Below are positions 41,489 to 55,278 of a stretch of 64,000 nt of DNA, piece after piece. Positions within the stretch are counted from its first letter, which is position 1, and each line of letters starts with the position of its first letter. The stretch lies in contig FN649752.1 in the NCBI GenBank assembly GCA_000310025.1, positions 571,126-635,125 of the forward strand. Direction: 5' to 3'. Source of the DNA: Ectocarpus siliculosus (lineage: Eukaryota; Sar; Phaeophyceae; Ectocarpales; Ectocarpaceae). The notes under the pieces are model-generated. The model ran no database searches and was not told where the DNA came from. It saw nothing but the letters and a program-made list of their open reading frames with translations. A program made the translations under genes and the position numbers.

Positions 41489-43936
41489 CAACCTAACGGC
41501 TGTTGGGATGCTGGTGACAGATGATGATGTGGTGCTTCTCGTTTGAATCGCCCTGTCGATGACGAGCTCGTGTCGAACAAGCTTTCGCCTGTCATAACGG
41601 CACCCTTGACAGCGATGCTTAGGTTTTCAGCGGCCACACCGCTTCAGCGTACCAGTGCCCACAGGTGTGGGTCTCTCTCTCTCTCTCTGCTCTGCTGCTC
41701 ACTCTGGCTCGGCGGGTGCTCAGTTTGCGACCCCCCCTCCCAACCTAAATCTGGGCACTCAGTCCTTTCTGTTGGCCCCCTCCGCCGTGCTCTTGGTCTA
41801 CACTGGACTGTGGAGGCGACGGGTGTACTAAATTACTGTTGGATTGACGTAATTCAGAGATATTCTCCGTTACGACAGGTGCTCTCTGCAAAATGCAAGT
41901 ATAGTCGTATGCATACATACGAGAAAATAACAAAAAAAGGTGCGTTGTCGCCTGCAAATATTTAATTGTGGCACAAGTACATTTATTTGTCACCTGGGCC
42001 CTCAAACTTCTGTACTTCTGTGCATTCGGGGGAATATTGAGTAGCCTACAGGAGGTAAACATAACTGTCGATGGAACACTTTTACTGTATCGGGCCCGTT
42101 GGACCCGTTGTTGTCGCAAAACATTGATGATGTGAAGTGAACGAATACGAATTCGTTCTTTCCTGGGGGCTGCCTGGAACAACAGGTCCTTATGGCGACC
42201 ATGGGATTGCACATGGCTGTGTTGTCGAGGAATCCACGCTCATCTCGAGACAAGGCGCAGCTCCTCGCCAAGACAAGATGAATTGAGCACCAACATGTAC
42301 GTACATGCGTCCCGTACTTTCCTTGCCCATTCTCCCCCAAACAACGAGAACATTGACTCTTGTTTGCTCTTGGCGAGCCACGTTGATGAATCATCACCAC
42401 ACCTCCGTCGAACATCGTTCACAATACGCCCGAGGATTGCTCATTGGTCACCCTTTGGCATTCGTGTAAAGTCTTCATTTGAGCCGCCCAAGACACAACA
42501 CAACACACAAAACACATACCGGTATATATCAATGGGTCGTCGTCGGGACCTCTATGCGCGCGCCAAGCTTGTTGGTGCAGCGCGACAAAACTATGTAATC
42601 AAACCAATCCAAATCAATTTGACCCTGGGTTCCTTCCTACACGAGCACATTTCACCACTTCAGTCGGTCGATACCAAACAGCGGCGTTCAAGAAACGAAC
42701 ACATATAGTCTAGAGTAACAAACACAGCATGATCCTCCTCCCCTCCGCAAAAAAAAAAAAAGTTTTCGTGCCTCAGCCACCTTGATACTGATTCACCTTC
42801 ACCAACAACAGCAACAACAAAGCACGGCGTGAAAACCACACACGGGATGATACATATGTCCTTCAAATGCTGAACAAAAAAGTACAACCAGGCAAGGATG
42901 GCAACGTTGAAAAGCGCACTACTGGGCCGTGTCGACGCACATAGCACACAAGTGTTGTCTCAATCCTCCGGCTTCTTCCCCCATCCTTTCCGAACTTGCG
43001 ATAACGGGCAAGACAACAAAAACGCCGGCGTTCCACCTATAAGCCCGTTGTCCTCGTCTCGCATAGCTTACCAAGGGCTTTGCCGTCAAAACTGACCAAA
43101 CAAGACACGAAACCGTGGGTTTTCTGACACGCGTCCCTCGTGTGAGGAGAAAAAAAAAAGAAAAAGAGGGAACGCTGTTCGGTGTCTACACAAACCAACT
43201 GCTGCACATCACTGCCAAACGCATACGCGTGAAAAAAAACAGACGGAGCGAGCAATTCACTTGCTGCCCTGCTTTTGTTTGGTGCCTACACAAAAATCAA
43301 TTGCTGCACATCACACCTCCAAATGCATGCGGACGAGTGAAAAAAACGTAGCAACTCGCCCTGGTTTGCTGACACTCCATTGCTTGGCAAACCCACCTCA
43401 ATCGACGATGAAAACCCCACCAGGTGTTTACGCGCTTCTATCCATTGCATGCATGAGACAAAATGACACACCACGACCGAAGATCATGCTTGGTCAGCAG
43501 CAGCTAAAAATGAAGAACACCAGCAGTCCGATCCTAACCACCGCAACGGAGGGACAAGGACACCGATGAACAGTAACAAGAATATTGGGGCTTCGCCTAG
43601 CTTCGCTTGCTCTCCCCCACACACCCGTCGACTGAAAACGTTCGTAACGTTTCGAGCGCGCCCCACCCTTCGACCCCCCACACACACCCAACACACACAA
43701 ACAAAGTGCACCTGTTTATTTCTCCTCCAACGGCACGAGCCCGCAATCGATCCGCGGGATTCTGGTCTCGACAATATCAACGTGCGTCTATCATGTATCC
43801 CCACATCTCTCCCTGGCTTGCGCTTGCGATGTCATGGTCCTCCCGCCGTCGCCTGCTGCCCTCATCCACGAAGTGTTCGCCTCCGCCCCCCCCCGTCCTA
43901 GATGCATCATTGCAGCGAATAGATCAGCACCCGAGC
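41489..43936. other. intergenic stretch upstream of the PDZ gene
   Basis: This stretch holds the promoter region of the PDZ gene and the 3' side of the next minus-strand gene. A TCTCTCTCTCTC run lies near 41680. No gene is supported. Two copies of the phrase AACTGCTGCACATCAC/AATTGCTGCACATCAC (about 43198 and 43299) mark a short direct repeat of about 100 bp spacing. Confidence 0.4.
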
Positions 43937-44180
43937 CTATATGCCAGAGAGCGCCGACACTTTCGTTCCCTGCTGCAGCGTGCCATGCGGTGCGGTGCTG
44001 ACTTCATACAGTCGGTGCCTTGCCACCTTGTGCAACCGCGGCGAATCTGGTGTCGAGTTCATCTCGACCCAGCTCGCCAGCAGCGGCAAAACCGGCGGCG
44101 GAAGTACGTAGCTGACCCGACCTCCTTTCCCGGAGCCACCTTGACCCTGTTGCGTTACCAAATGATGGTAACCGCTTGAG
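43937..44180 (-). CDS. possible additional 3' exon of the large gene
   Basis: A minus-strand frame reads VSYVLPPPVLPLLASWVEMN and continues to a stop at 43937. Its codon choice resembles the nearby exons. It could be a terminal exon of the gene at 44315-57562 if that gene splices just before its apparent stop (GGCG/GTGTGG at about 44334 is a candidate donor). A competing frame (RWLRERRSGQLRTSAAGFAA) ends at 44004. I cannot decide between them. Confidence 0.3.
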
Positions 44181-44314
44181 AGAATTGACTCCGGAAATCA
44201 GAAGAAGCAGCAGCAGCAGCAACAGCACGCAGCATGCAGCAGCATTCCTTGCTTTCTAGCCCCCCCCTAAAAAAAGACGCCTTTCGCGTTGTTGCCACGG
44301 CACACGACCAAACT

Positions 44315-47300
44315 TCACACGCATCCCACACCGCCTTCGTAGTGGACGAGCTGGCAGGCGGGGGTGATCATCGGGAAGGAGAAGACATCGGGGGCGCCGG
44401 GGGGCTGAAGGCGGTGCTTGATCCGCCTCTTTAGCCCCTGACCTCCCCTAAGCGCCTGCCGCAGCTCCCTCTTCAGCACAGCCTCCAGGGCCGGCGCGTA
44501 CCTGGCCTGCTGCGCCATGGCCAGCCCGAGCCCTTGCACGTCCGCCAGCGCTCCCAGGCAAAGCATGTTGCTCAGCGATGACGTCGGCGGCGCGGTCTTC
44601 GCAGCGGCGGTGTCCGAAGCGGCGGCGGCAACCGCCTCCTGGGCCTGCTGCTCTTCCTCGGCCAGCTTCCGCACCTGCTCCGAGAGGCGCATGGCGCAAG
44701 ACCACCTGCCCCCCGCAACGCCCGCGGCCACCACCGGCTCCGCGAGGAGCTGGGCGATGAAGCGCGCCGCCGCCACAAATTCTAGCAGATCCGCGGACTC
44801 GTCCACCGTAAGCTCCAGCCCCGCCGCCGAACCGTTTTCTTCACTGACGGAGCCCCTGCTGCCGGGAACGCTCGGGCTGGCCAGGTCGGCGACGGACGCT
44901 CTCGCTCCATCGCTCCCTGCATCCGCTTTCGCTTCACCTTCTCCCCCTTTCACGGCGAAATCGGATGACGGCAGCTCGTCAACGGCGCCACCAGCGGAAG
45001 GCCCGCCCGCTTTCGCCGCCGATGACCCACCGCCACAAACAGCAACGGGCAGCAGCGGCGGCGTTGCCGCGGCAACAGACGGGGAGGAGAACAAGTGGGT
45101 CGGCGATGCGGCAGCAGCAGCAGCAGCCGCTCGGCGGCACTCGAGAGTGTACTCCTGTACGGCCGCCCAGACCCTAGCGTCGAGGGCTTCATCGCCGTCA
45201 TCGCCGCAGCCGTCCCAGCCGGCCTCCTTCGCGGCCAAGGTGATCCGCGCGGCCAGCGGCATGAACGGGTGCACACGGCCGAGGGCAAGGGTAAGCAGCG
45301 CCGCGACGTCCTCCGTGTTGAACTCCAGCGCCCCCTTGTCGTCAAGCACCGACACGCAGCCGCAGAGCCCCCTCTCGGCAGTGGCCGCCTGCGCCGTCAC
45401 AGAGGAGCCCCAGGCAGCGTCCAGCAGCCCCTGCTGCCGCAGCAGAGCCGCCCGGCCGGGCACGATGACGGAGAGGGCTGCGGCGGTCGGGGACGGCGGC
45501 GACGGCAGGTTTGCCGTGGGCACCGAGTCGTCGTCGTTCTCGTCGTCGCTCACGTCATCGGCATCATCATCGCCGTCGCCTTCGCCGTTGCCGTGGGGGT
45601 CCTCCGCTTGTTGCGGTTGATCGTGCTCCTCCTCGTCCTCCTGGTCGTCGTCGTCGTCGTCGTCGTCGTCCATGCTGTCCAGCTCCTGCTGCTGCTCGTC
45701 GGGGGCCTCGCACTCGCACGTGTTCAAAAGCAGCTGCGTCCACGAGATGGAGGCGGGGCCATTGGTCAGAAGGAGGGGCAGGCGTCGGCTCACATAATCA
45801 AATGAAAAAATGGAGGACCACCTCTTCGGAGAAGGGTCGTGTCCACAAAGTCTTGGCGGTGAGCGCGTTTTAAACGGTGTCGGGCAGGATCAAAAGCCCC
45901 CCACAATGGAGACACAGAATATTGTTGTCCGTGAATAAACAGCGGTTTACATTCGAATCGAAACAAGCCCAAAGGGACCGACGCGAACGCAACAGACCGA
46001 CGTTCGTGGCTGCAGTTTTACGTTGTTGTTTTCACGCTAAGAAATCACCGGACAGTACACTCTTCGTCACAGTAAAGGCCACCAACATGCGTCGCTTCAA
46101 GCTATCAACCGAGCAGAGGTTGAGAAAACAGGTCGGCGGGCATGTCACCACCCCCGAAAGCATAGAGTTGAAGTTTCAAGAAGATAGGGGCCGTATTCGA
46201 TTTTTCGATACGGGGAGCGCTACGATTCGAGAACAGAAATGCTAGCCTAGCACTGATTGCTCGGTGATTCAACGACCGGCAATAAGTCTAGCCGAAATAC
46301 ACAAAGGGCGGATTAGACAGTTCGGAAGACGTACGGACGCAACACGCCTATGCAAGAGCAACCAGCCCAAGCACAGTCGTGCCTCGCTTAAGGACGCCAA
46401 ACTAAGGAAAATCTCTTGGCTAAGGACAAGTGTTTTTCACGAGCATGGTGGCCCGCAGAAAGTACAACATAAGGAGGGGTATCAACCTTAAGGAAACTTT
46501 TTTTTAGCTAAACAAAGGGTGTTTCCTGAACCGAAGTTCAGTTTAAGGGGAAATGGACACCTAAAGATAGTGCTAGACAGCGCTATCGTCGCAAGGAAGA
46601 GGCGCGCAAAACGGGCGGGAGAGCTTATCTTATGCAACCGAAACGTGAGAACGGGCGGCCAAGACGTGGCAGGAACCAGATAAGAATGATTCTCGCGACG
46701 CGCAGGACTAAGTCGACGGTGGATGGCAACACAGCAGTTGTCAACTTTCGTGTAGTGGTTGTAGCGAAAAAAGGGAGGAATCCACTTCCTCATCTGAGAA
46801 GGGAACAGTTACCTGGCACATATATGTTACAAACAAGATCAAGAAATGTATGTATAGGCGCACCTTGCTTGTTGTGTGTTATCATACCCATACCACACGA
46901 ATCGGCGTCTGACGCGGCATTGGACGAAGCAAGCTCTAGGGCAACTTGGCGATAAACCACTGTGAGAAACTAGAGTTGTAAGATAAATGGCTCGAAGGTA
47001 TATTGCGAAGCAGGTCAATCCTTGTACAATATCCATGGCCCACGGACATATAACCTCGTATAATTACTTGCCTTAGCTTCTGACTGCGGATCTATTTCTG
47101 TCGAAGGATCTTTGACAAATGCGTGCGTTGCTGATGGACTATGCACGGTGGAGGGGGGGGAAATGTTTGATTCGTGACGGGAGATGCTGGCATAAATAAC
47201 TCGTAAGTCTGCAAAGCCCTTGAGTTAAGAACGGCTGGTCTCTTGACAACTTTAGTGTCGCCTCCGTTTCGTCAGCAACGGTAAAACTGTATAAAAAAAA

Positions 47301-50300
47301 AACATTACCCAACAAAGCCAACACACGAGGTGGGGAAAATGCAAATGTATGGACAACATGAGGGCGAACAAGGATTTCCAAGGAGAAACTAAATATTGCA
47401 AGTATGGTCAGGCGGGGCACCGCTACTAGAGAATGGGGAGGGGGGGGAGGGGCTGCGGGACCCAGGCATGGAAGCAGAAACGCTTCCGCAAGTGAAAGAA
47501 CATGCTTCTTGAGCTTCGAAAGCTCGGTAGTGCAAACATGACTCGTTCTTGAATAACGTTGCTACAGTAGAAAGGACAATCGGGTCACGATGTGGGCCAC
47601 GGCGAAAAGGAAGATGGCTCACGGCGTCTTCAAAAGCGGGGGGTGAGGGCGCGGGGGTGGGGGGCACGAAGCCAGGCAAACACGGGACCCCTTGGATCAT
47701 GGATCGCACGCGTGCTAAGGTTTTCACATTCAGACGACAAGCAGCGGACCACCCAGCAAGTTCCAACACGGGGGCGCTCCAGCAAAAGAACATGGGTGAA
47801 CCTCTGCACACTGCTGCATCCAGCCCTACATTGCGGTAAGACCCCAAATCAAAACAAACGCGGAGGCATCATGTGCACACGAGAGACTTGAACGCACCTT
47901 GAGGTTGTAACGAACGAGGCAGCTGAGGACGTCCAGGTAGCGCACACGGAGGTGACTGCCGACGGCACCACCACCCCCAGAGACGAAGGGGCCCCTCAAC
48001 TCCCTCCCGCCCACCCCAGTCTTGGTCCCGCTTAGGAACGCCAGCTCCTTCGCGTAGAACGCCGCGGCGTTTCTGTGCTCGGGCCCCCACCCCCCCGCCA
48101 GGGTGACCTCTCCCGGCGCGGCGTCGCCGTTGGCGATCTCCTCCAACACCGTCACGAACGCCGCCGAGTCCTCCCGCACGCTCCTTGCCTCCGCCTCGAG
48201 GGGAGCATCGACATCCTCGTCATCATCGCCTTCCGCCGCCGCCGCCGCCGCCGCCGATCCCTCGTCCTGGCTACCCCCATCAGAGCCAGAAGAAGCCTTG
48301 TCAAGGCCACCAGCGGACGCCGCAGTGCCATGCTGCTCGTTGTTGTCGTCCCCCCCGCCGCCGCCGCCATCAGGTTCACCACCGGCGGCGGCGCTGAACC
48401 GATCGAAGTAGCCCTCGTACTGCCGACCACCGCCGCCGCCGCGCCGCTCGAAACCACCCCCCTCTCTGCCGCCGCTGTTGCCGGGACCTCCCGCTGCGAG
48501 CTCCCGGATCCGTTCCGCGGCAGACAAGATGGATTCGAGGCCGCCAAGAGCACTCATCATGCCTTTCGCGGAGCCCCCCCGCTGTGGATCCGGCGTGTCG
48601 ACCACGCTCATGTCGTGGGTAGAGAAACGAACGCGGTTCTTGCTGGGCAGGCGGCGCGAGCTCCCCGACCTGCGAAGGGCGGACAGCGGCGTCTGAGTCG
48701 AGGCTGGGGGAGGCAATGGCGATGGGGCGGCGATCGGCGTCGTGGCCCCCGCCGGTACCGCCGCCGGCCCTCCTCGGTGCGCCCACGGCGTGCGAGGGCG
48801 AGGGGCCCGCCAGGCGGCCTCTCTTCGCGGGGGGGGAGGGTCGTCACCACCACCACCACCGTGGCAGCTATCGGCGTGTTTCTTGTCGCAGCCGGTCAGG
48901 ACGACCTGCTCCTCGCTAGCCGACACGCACGCCAGCAGGTCCATCACGGACGGGTGAAGGGCGCACGGCCAGTGGTCGAACCGCGCCGGCGTGTCGCCTC
49001 TCCACCTCCACCCGACGGCCTCCGCGCAGTGGTCGCCGTTCCTGCTGTGCAGGAGCCGGAGCAACGCGGCGTGGAAGATGGGGTCCGTGGCGCCCAGGGA
49101 GGGCGGGGCGGCGTGCGGCATGCGGCCCTTTCGCCTTGACGTCGCAGAAGCAACAGCAGCAGCAGCAGCAGCAGCAGGGCCAGCTACGGGGGCGGCGGCA
49201 TCATCGGCCGCCAGAGCCGGGGGCTTGGCCGCGGCGGCTCCGCCCGAGTACGGCGCGAACGGGCTCGGAGCCTGGTTGATCTTGGAGGGCGACTCGCACA
49301 GGGGGGGTACCCACGGCGGGGAGGCCGGGGAGGAGGATGACGGTACCGAGGCCGACGACGACGTCGCCGGGACCGGGACCGGGATCTTGAGGCTGAGTGA
49401 GATGTCTCCGTTCTCCCCCCTGCCGCGCTTCCCGCGGACGGGACTGCCGTCGTCGCGTGGGCGCTTGGACGCCTGCTGGACACCCACAACGCCGCCGCCG
49501 CCGCCGCCAGCTGCCGGAGGCGCGGCGTGTTCTTCTAAAATTCCTGAAATCTGAGGCGTGTCCATGTCCGGCATTGTTGTGTCTAATCCGTCAGCTCGAT
49601 ATCAAGCAGCAAGTTTCACGGCCTGCCTCCCTGCACAACAACGACGGAGAGATAAACGGGCGGGGGGAAAGCTGAGAGCGCCACGCATTTTCTTTTCCGT
49701 GAGTGTGACTTCGAGCACAGCAGCACAGCAGAGCATGGAGATGATGGGATTCAGTAGAGGGCACAAAGGGTAGGCCCCAACGGCGTCGAGTAAAAAGCGA
49801 AAAGCTCACGGACTACTGCTGTGTCATCCAACAGAAGACAAAGACTCTACAGACAACACTCGGGTGGACACAGCAGCAGCAGCAGCAGAGGAGAGGTGGT
49901 ACGTATTTCACTGCAATTCCGATGTGTTCCCTATGACGTGTCTAATCAGCACTCCACCCGCTTCGATCGTGCCACGGGTGAACGCGAGGAGCGACGGACG
50001 CGGATGTTACGAAATCTGGCGCACGTTGTTCCAGAGCAAGGTTTCGGCTCAAGTGCGCCCTCTGTTCCGATGTGTGAGTGCGTCTAACCGGAAATGTGGA
50101 GGCGTGAGCCCGTGAGCCCGTGAGTCCTTTGGACCAATTTTACAACTTTACAACGCCGCCTCGGGGAGAAAAACAGCCGCTCGAGGGACTACACTATTCT
50201 ACCAGTCGTGCTTTCGGGGCGGCGGTTCATAGCCCACCTACGCGTTCCTCCGGGATACTGGACTCGGGGTACGGTAGTGGCCGGGTGGGAAGGGTGGCAG

Positions 50301-53300
50301 GTTGAACGTCGATTCGTCCGTGCTCTCGCCGCCTAAAGGTGTGCGGACTGGGGCTGGTATGCTGCCTCTTGGTTCCGATCTCGGGGGCATCGCGGATTGC
50401 CAACCGGTCCTGGGGTTTCCACGGAATAAGCGTTTTTACTCCGGGGAAGGGGAAGCGAATGCCACGGGCGTCGCGCAACACATTGCGCAAAACAGGCGGG
50501 CGACAACCGACCACGCGTCTCTGATTCGTGTCAGTGCGGTACGGGCTTGTCCGTGGAAGCAAAGACACAGCCTCCTGGTGCTCTTGAAACATTGACTGTT
50601 AGCGTATAGGTTCGACTTCTTGAGAAGCGGTGCAGATGTCTCGGAAAAACATAGACTTTAAAGACTCGAAATAAGTCCAGTACCCAGCCGGTTTCCCTTC
50701 ACTTCACTCACTTAAAAGACTCCACCACATCCCGTTCGACTGTGGGTATATCTCGAATGGGTAGTCTTTCTGTGTGTGTTTTTATTATTCCTTAATTTCT
50801 ATTTTGTTTTTCCGGTCGATCACAACACGCGGCCCCGCCGTGTTTACCTCGAGGTTCGTCATTTCAGTCTTGTTCAATGTTCGAGGGGACTACCGCATTC
50901 CTATTTCAGTCGGTAGCATGTACATGTAGACTCCCGATACTGGATTTGCTAGAACACTGGATACAGCCAGTCCTACCAAAAGGTGTGTCCCATCCTACTG
51001 ACCACGAACGATCGTACTTACAACAGTCAGCATCGACGCGTATGGTAGTCAACGGTGGCTAGTCTACATGTAGACCATCCACGAGTCGACATGAAATTCG
51101 CCCCTGTTCGTAGCAAGGAAGCTGTCTTTTACACTTGACGGCGGCAACAATCAACACACAATCATCTCCGTTTTCACCGTTCTCAATGTCCGCGCTCTCT
51201 CGCTCTCTCAACCACCTTTCATCCACCGCTTTGTCTCAACCGCATTTCATCCACCTCTTTTGACTGCCGGCAGAGGTTACAAGCATCCGCAGCTAAAGTC
51301 ATCCACGCAATCACAAGCAGACACCTGGCTCGTCTACATAGCGTTCATCATCATCGCGCCCAAGCAATCGCGTCGCCTCGAATGGCAAGAACTCACCCCT
51401 AAACGAACGGCCCCGCAGCCACCAGGGCCTTCTTCCATCAAGGATCAATTAAAGAACAACACGCACGGGGCTCGTTCCAGAAGGATCAATATAAAAAAAA
51501 ACATGCAAACGAGCCCCGTGATCGCACCAGCACCACCGACAACAACAACACTATCTCGTTAACCGAACCCACGAGCATGCGTCGTAAACAACAGGGTGCA
51601 TGGTATTCTTGTCGTGGCAGCCCCGGAGGGTTGTCAAAACCGGGGACAAGTCTCCCTCGAAGAACCGCACTGAGTAAGTAGGAGGGGCGAAACAAAGGAA
51701 TGAAACGGTGAACAGAGGAAGAGCGGACAGGGGGTGCGGGGGGGGGGGGGGTCAAATTACAAGCGGTAGTTGTAAAGTGCCGCGAAAGATTCATCCACAA
51801 GAATACGAAATAAGGGAGAGAGAAGACGAAATGCACGCCCAAGGTTTGCAACAGCAACCAGGCCGGGATGCAACACTGTCCTGGGTTGAACGGAATAAAA
51901 GTGGAGGGACGGGAGGCCCTCAAAGTAAAAACCTCTCACAGCGGTTGGAAATTTACGATACAATTGTCAAATACTGTGTATCTACAAAACGAGTTTACCC
52001 TTGGACAAAGCCGTCGCGGCAAAGGGAAAAAAAAAAAAAAACTCTCCGCATCAGCACTTCTGCACGAAGAAAACAAAACTCTGTAATTTGAAGTACACCA
52101 TGGTACCATACATACGCAGCAAACCACATGCCGCCGACGCCCAAGCAAAAACCCCTCTCCTCCGTGGCGCTCACTTTTCGACCGCTTTCCCTCGAAGAAC
52201 TCGCCCGAGCACTCCTCAAGGGCCTCCAGCACCTCCAGGCCCTGGCACAGTAGCATGACGTCATCGTCGGCGAGAGCCATGGAAGACTCCACCGCCCCCG
52301 CCGCCTTCCTGACGCGGTAGGCTACCGCCCAGGCCAGCTTGGCCAGGCGCTTAGCCGCCGGAGGCCACTCGCCGTCTGGGCCGATGCCGGGAACGCACAT
52401 GCTGGGCGACCTCAGCAGCGCGACTAGGGTCACGTGGGCTTCCACGAGAGTGATGATCGACTGGGACGGAACGGGATGGAACGGGGTGGAACAGGAAGGA
52501 ATTGGATGGAAGTTGATGGACTAGGGTACAATGGGACGGAAATGGATGGAATGGGGTGGAAATGGGTTGGAAATGGGGTGGGACTGGATGGACTAGGATG
52601 AAACAAGAAAAAGAGACGGAATGGGTTGGGTTGACATTGTACACAATGGGGTGGGACAGCGTGAGACGGGTTGTATCGGGACCAAACGGAATGGACTGGC
52701 GCGTGGGATAGATAGGTCGCGGAGTGGAGTGGAACGCGTGGGGAGGACAGAAAGGACCATAGCTGTGCGTACCTGGCCCGGGCCTAGGGTAGCTCGAGAA
52801 ACGTGAAAGAGGCAGAGTCTCGAGGGTAGAAGTGGTGGCGAACTCATGTTGGCGCGATCGATGGTTGAAAATATTGATTGCTCCACCGACAAGACTCACG
52901 TTGGCGTCATCGCTTGTTGAAAAGATTGATTACTCCACAACCGAAAGGGTAAGAGGGTAAGAAGGTATGAGGTGCTATCGAAACCCGACCGACACGTGTA
53001 GGGAGAGCTCTCTGGCCATGAGATATTTCCAAAGTCACTCTCTCTTTAGCATTGGCGACGTCCTGATTGTGGAGCAATCGAGCTGTACAAATCGATCGGA
53101 CACTTGTGCGTTCGTCCGCACTGCGCAGAGTATACAACACTAATGCTGCTCATGAAGAGTTGAGGCGGGTCGCGTGCAAAACGAACCTCGCCGCTCTGTG
53201 CAATAACCCGCTCCGTCTCACGCGGTCGGGGCGGAAGCGCAAACCACCCCGCACCATCGAAGTTCGAGTCTCCACCGTTCGAAATCCTACAGCAGCAGGC

Positions 53301-55229
53301 AGCAGGGGCACTGCTGTACACTGTCGAGGTCACAACTGTTGCTAGTGCGATACAACAACAGCAACAAGCAATCGTCCCCTCCTCTCCCCCATTGTTGCCG
53401 CAACAGCCAACTCGACCAGTGTTTACCCACCTCCTGACCGTCGCCTCCTTCTTGCTCTCCCCTTTCGCCGCGCTTCCCCACCCACTCCCTCTCTACAACT
53501 CCGCAGGTGAATTCCAGCGCAGCCTCGGTGAACTGTTGCGCCGCAGCAGGCTCTCGATCGCTAGCTGCGGCGAGGACATCGCCGGCCGCAGGTGCAGCAC
53601 CGGCAGTACCACCACCACCACTACCACCAGCCGCGCCAAGACGGCGGATCGCTCGCAGGCAAAGCCTGACCTTCTCGTCCCTCTCCACGCCGCCCCCAGC
53701 GCCGCTCGCGCGGCCCACGCTAGCGGCGCACTCCACCAATGCCATCCCTGCCATGCCACGCGACAGCGGAATGATAGCGAAAAACCGTTACCGCACACCA
53801 GGACGGTGTCGAAATAAGACGGTACGGTTATAGGTAGAGGACGTCACCCCAACATTTTGCAACAATGCTTCGAGAAGAGAGGGGAGTGGCATGTGCCCTC
53901 GTTATCGTCAACACTTCGTCGTGAAGCCGGAAAAGTGCGCCTCGCCCCCCTACCGCTGCCACAGCAAACCTTCGAGGGGAACGCAACCTCAGCAGGACGA
54001 CGCCTTGAAGGGACCATCTCCAAATAATACTCGTTCATCGTGGCATGTGATTTAGCTCGTATGGTCTCTCCGCAGGGACTGACCGGGGGAGGGGGGGTAC
54101 TCATGCAAACGCATGCCGCAGTCGTTAGACCATTGACCTCCCATCCCTACAACGCCGGGGCGGAGAGGCGACATGTCGGGTTTTCGCCGGCCCATGCTAC
54201 GCTTCACAAGGATTAACCAGAAGCTGGCCATCATCCTGCGTTTGCTCATGGGCGGGAGACTACTTGCTCTTCACGCGAACATTATCGTGCATTGCGGCCG
54301 GGAAAAAACGGCGAACCCATCAAAAGCTGATGACTCCGTTGACAGGAAGAGGAAAAAATGTGAACGGAACGCAAGAGAAAACAGATCCATACCGAGACGA
54401 TTGCGATGCGGCCGAATCTCTTCTGCGCCTGCCGCCCGAGCTAGCCACGCCGTCGCCTTGAGCACCTCTTTTGCCGCCGCCGCGCTGTACCTGTCTATGT
54501 TGCCCAAGGCCTGCGGAGCGGGGAGGGGGACGGCTGTGAGATAGACGGGTTCGTGACGCGCCTTTTTCTCGCGCGCTGGGTTGGGCGGCTCTCATGCAGC
54601 TGAAGGAACGAGGGAAGAAAAATAAGGCGTTCTTCTGACCAATCGCTCCCAGGGGTAAGAGCTTCATCCTATTGCACCGCAGCCAAAACTCCTCCATTAT
54701 TTAAAACTATCCACGCTTTTAACGCCAAAGTAGCAAGCTCACCTTGATGAGCCGCCCAACGGCGCCCGGCAGGACCACTTCCCGAAGGGCAGTTTCCATC
54801 CCGGAGGGGGTGCTCCCGTCTGGACCCCGTTCCTCCCCCCCCTCTGCAGCCGTGCCCATCCCCCGGGCCGCCAAAGAAGCCGCGCGCAAAGCCCCCACGG
54901 CGTCTCCCAACAGCAACGGCGAGGCCATCTTGACGACGAACGTTTCAAGGAACCACCGGGGGTCGTCCATCACGACGAGGCCTCCCACCAGGCCAATCAG
55001 CTTGCGCGCGCAGGCGACGGCCGCGGTGAGGGCTTCGCGGCAGAAGGACCGTGCAGTGGAATAGACTTTCGCCCCCTGGCTCTTGGATCTGGGAGCGGGC
55101 GCGGGGGAGGTAGGAAGGCGACGGGAGCGAACAGAACATGCCGCGGGACGATGATAGTCAGCAGGCTTGACAGCAATGCGGAAGCAGAACACGCAAACTG
55201 CTTGATACGGGATGGTTTTCTATGTAAAT

Positions 55230-55278
<49 letters not shown>

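Noticed and set aside
42283-42708. A 141-codon plus-strand frame
   Set aside because: No motif and no phase-compatible neighbours; it sits in the intergenic stretch upstream of the PDZ gene.
44517-45805. Plus-strand frames of 367 and 236 codons
   Set aside because: They mirror the last large exon of the minus-strand gene; poly-Val and poly-Arg runs reflect its Asp and Ala codon runs.
48075-49554. Plus-strand frames of 354 and 187 codons
   Set aside because: They are shadows of the minus-strand exon 49543-47898, whose phase joins with neighbours; the plus frames do not.
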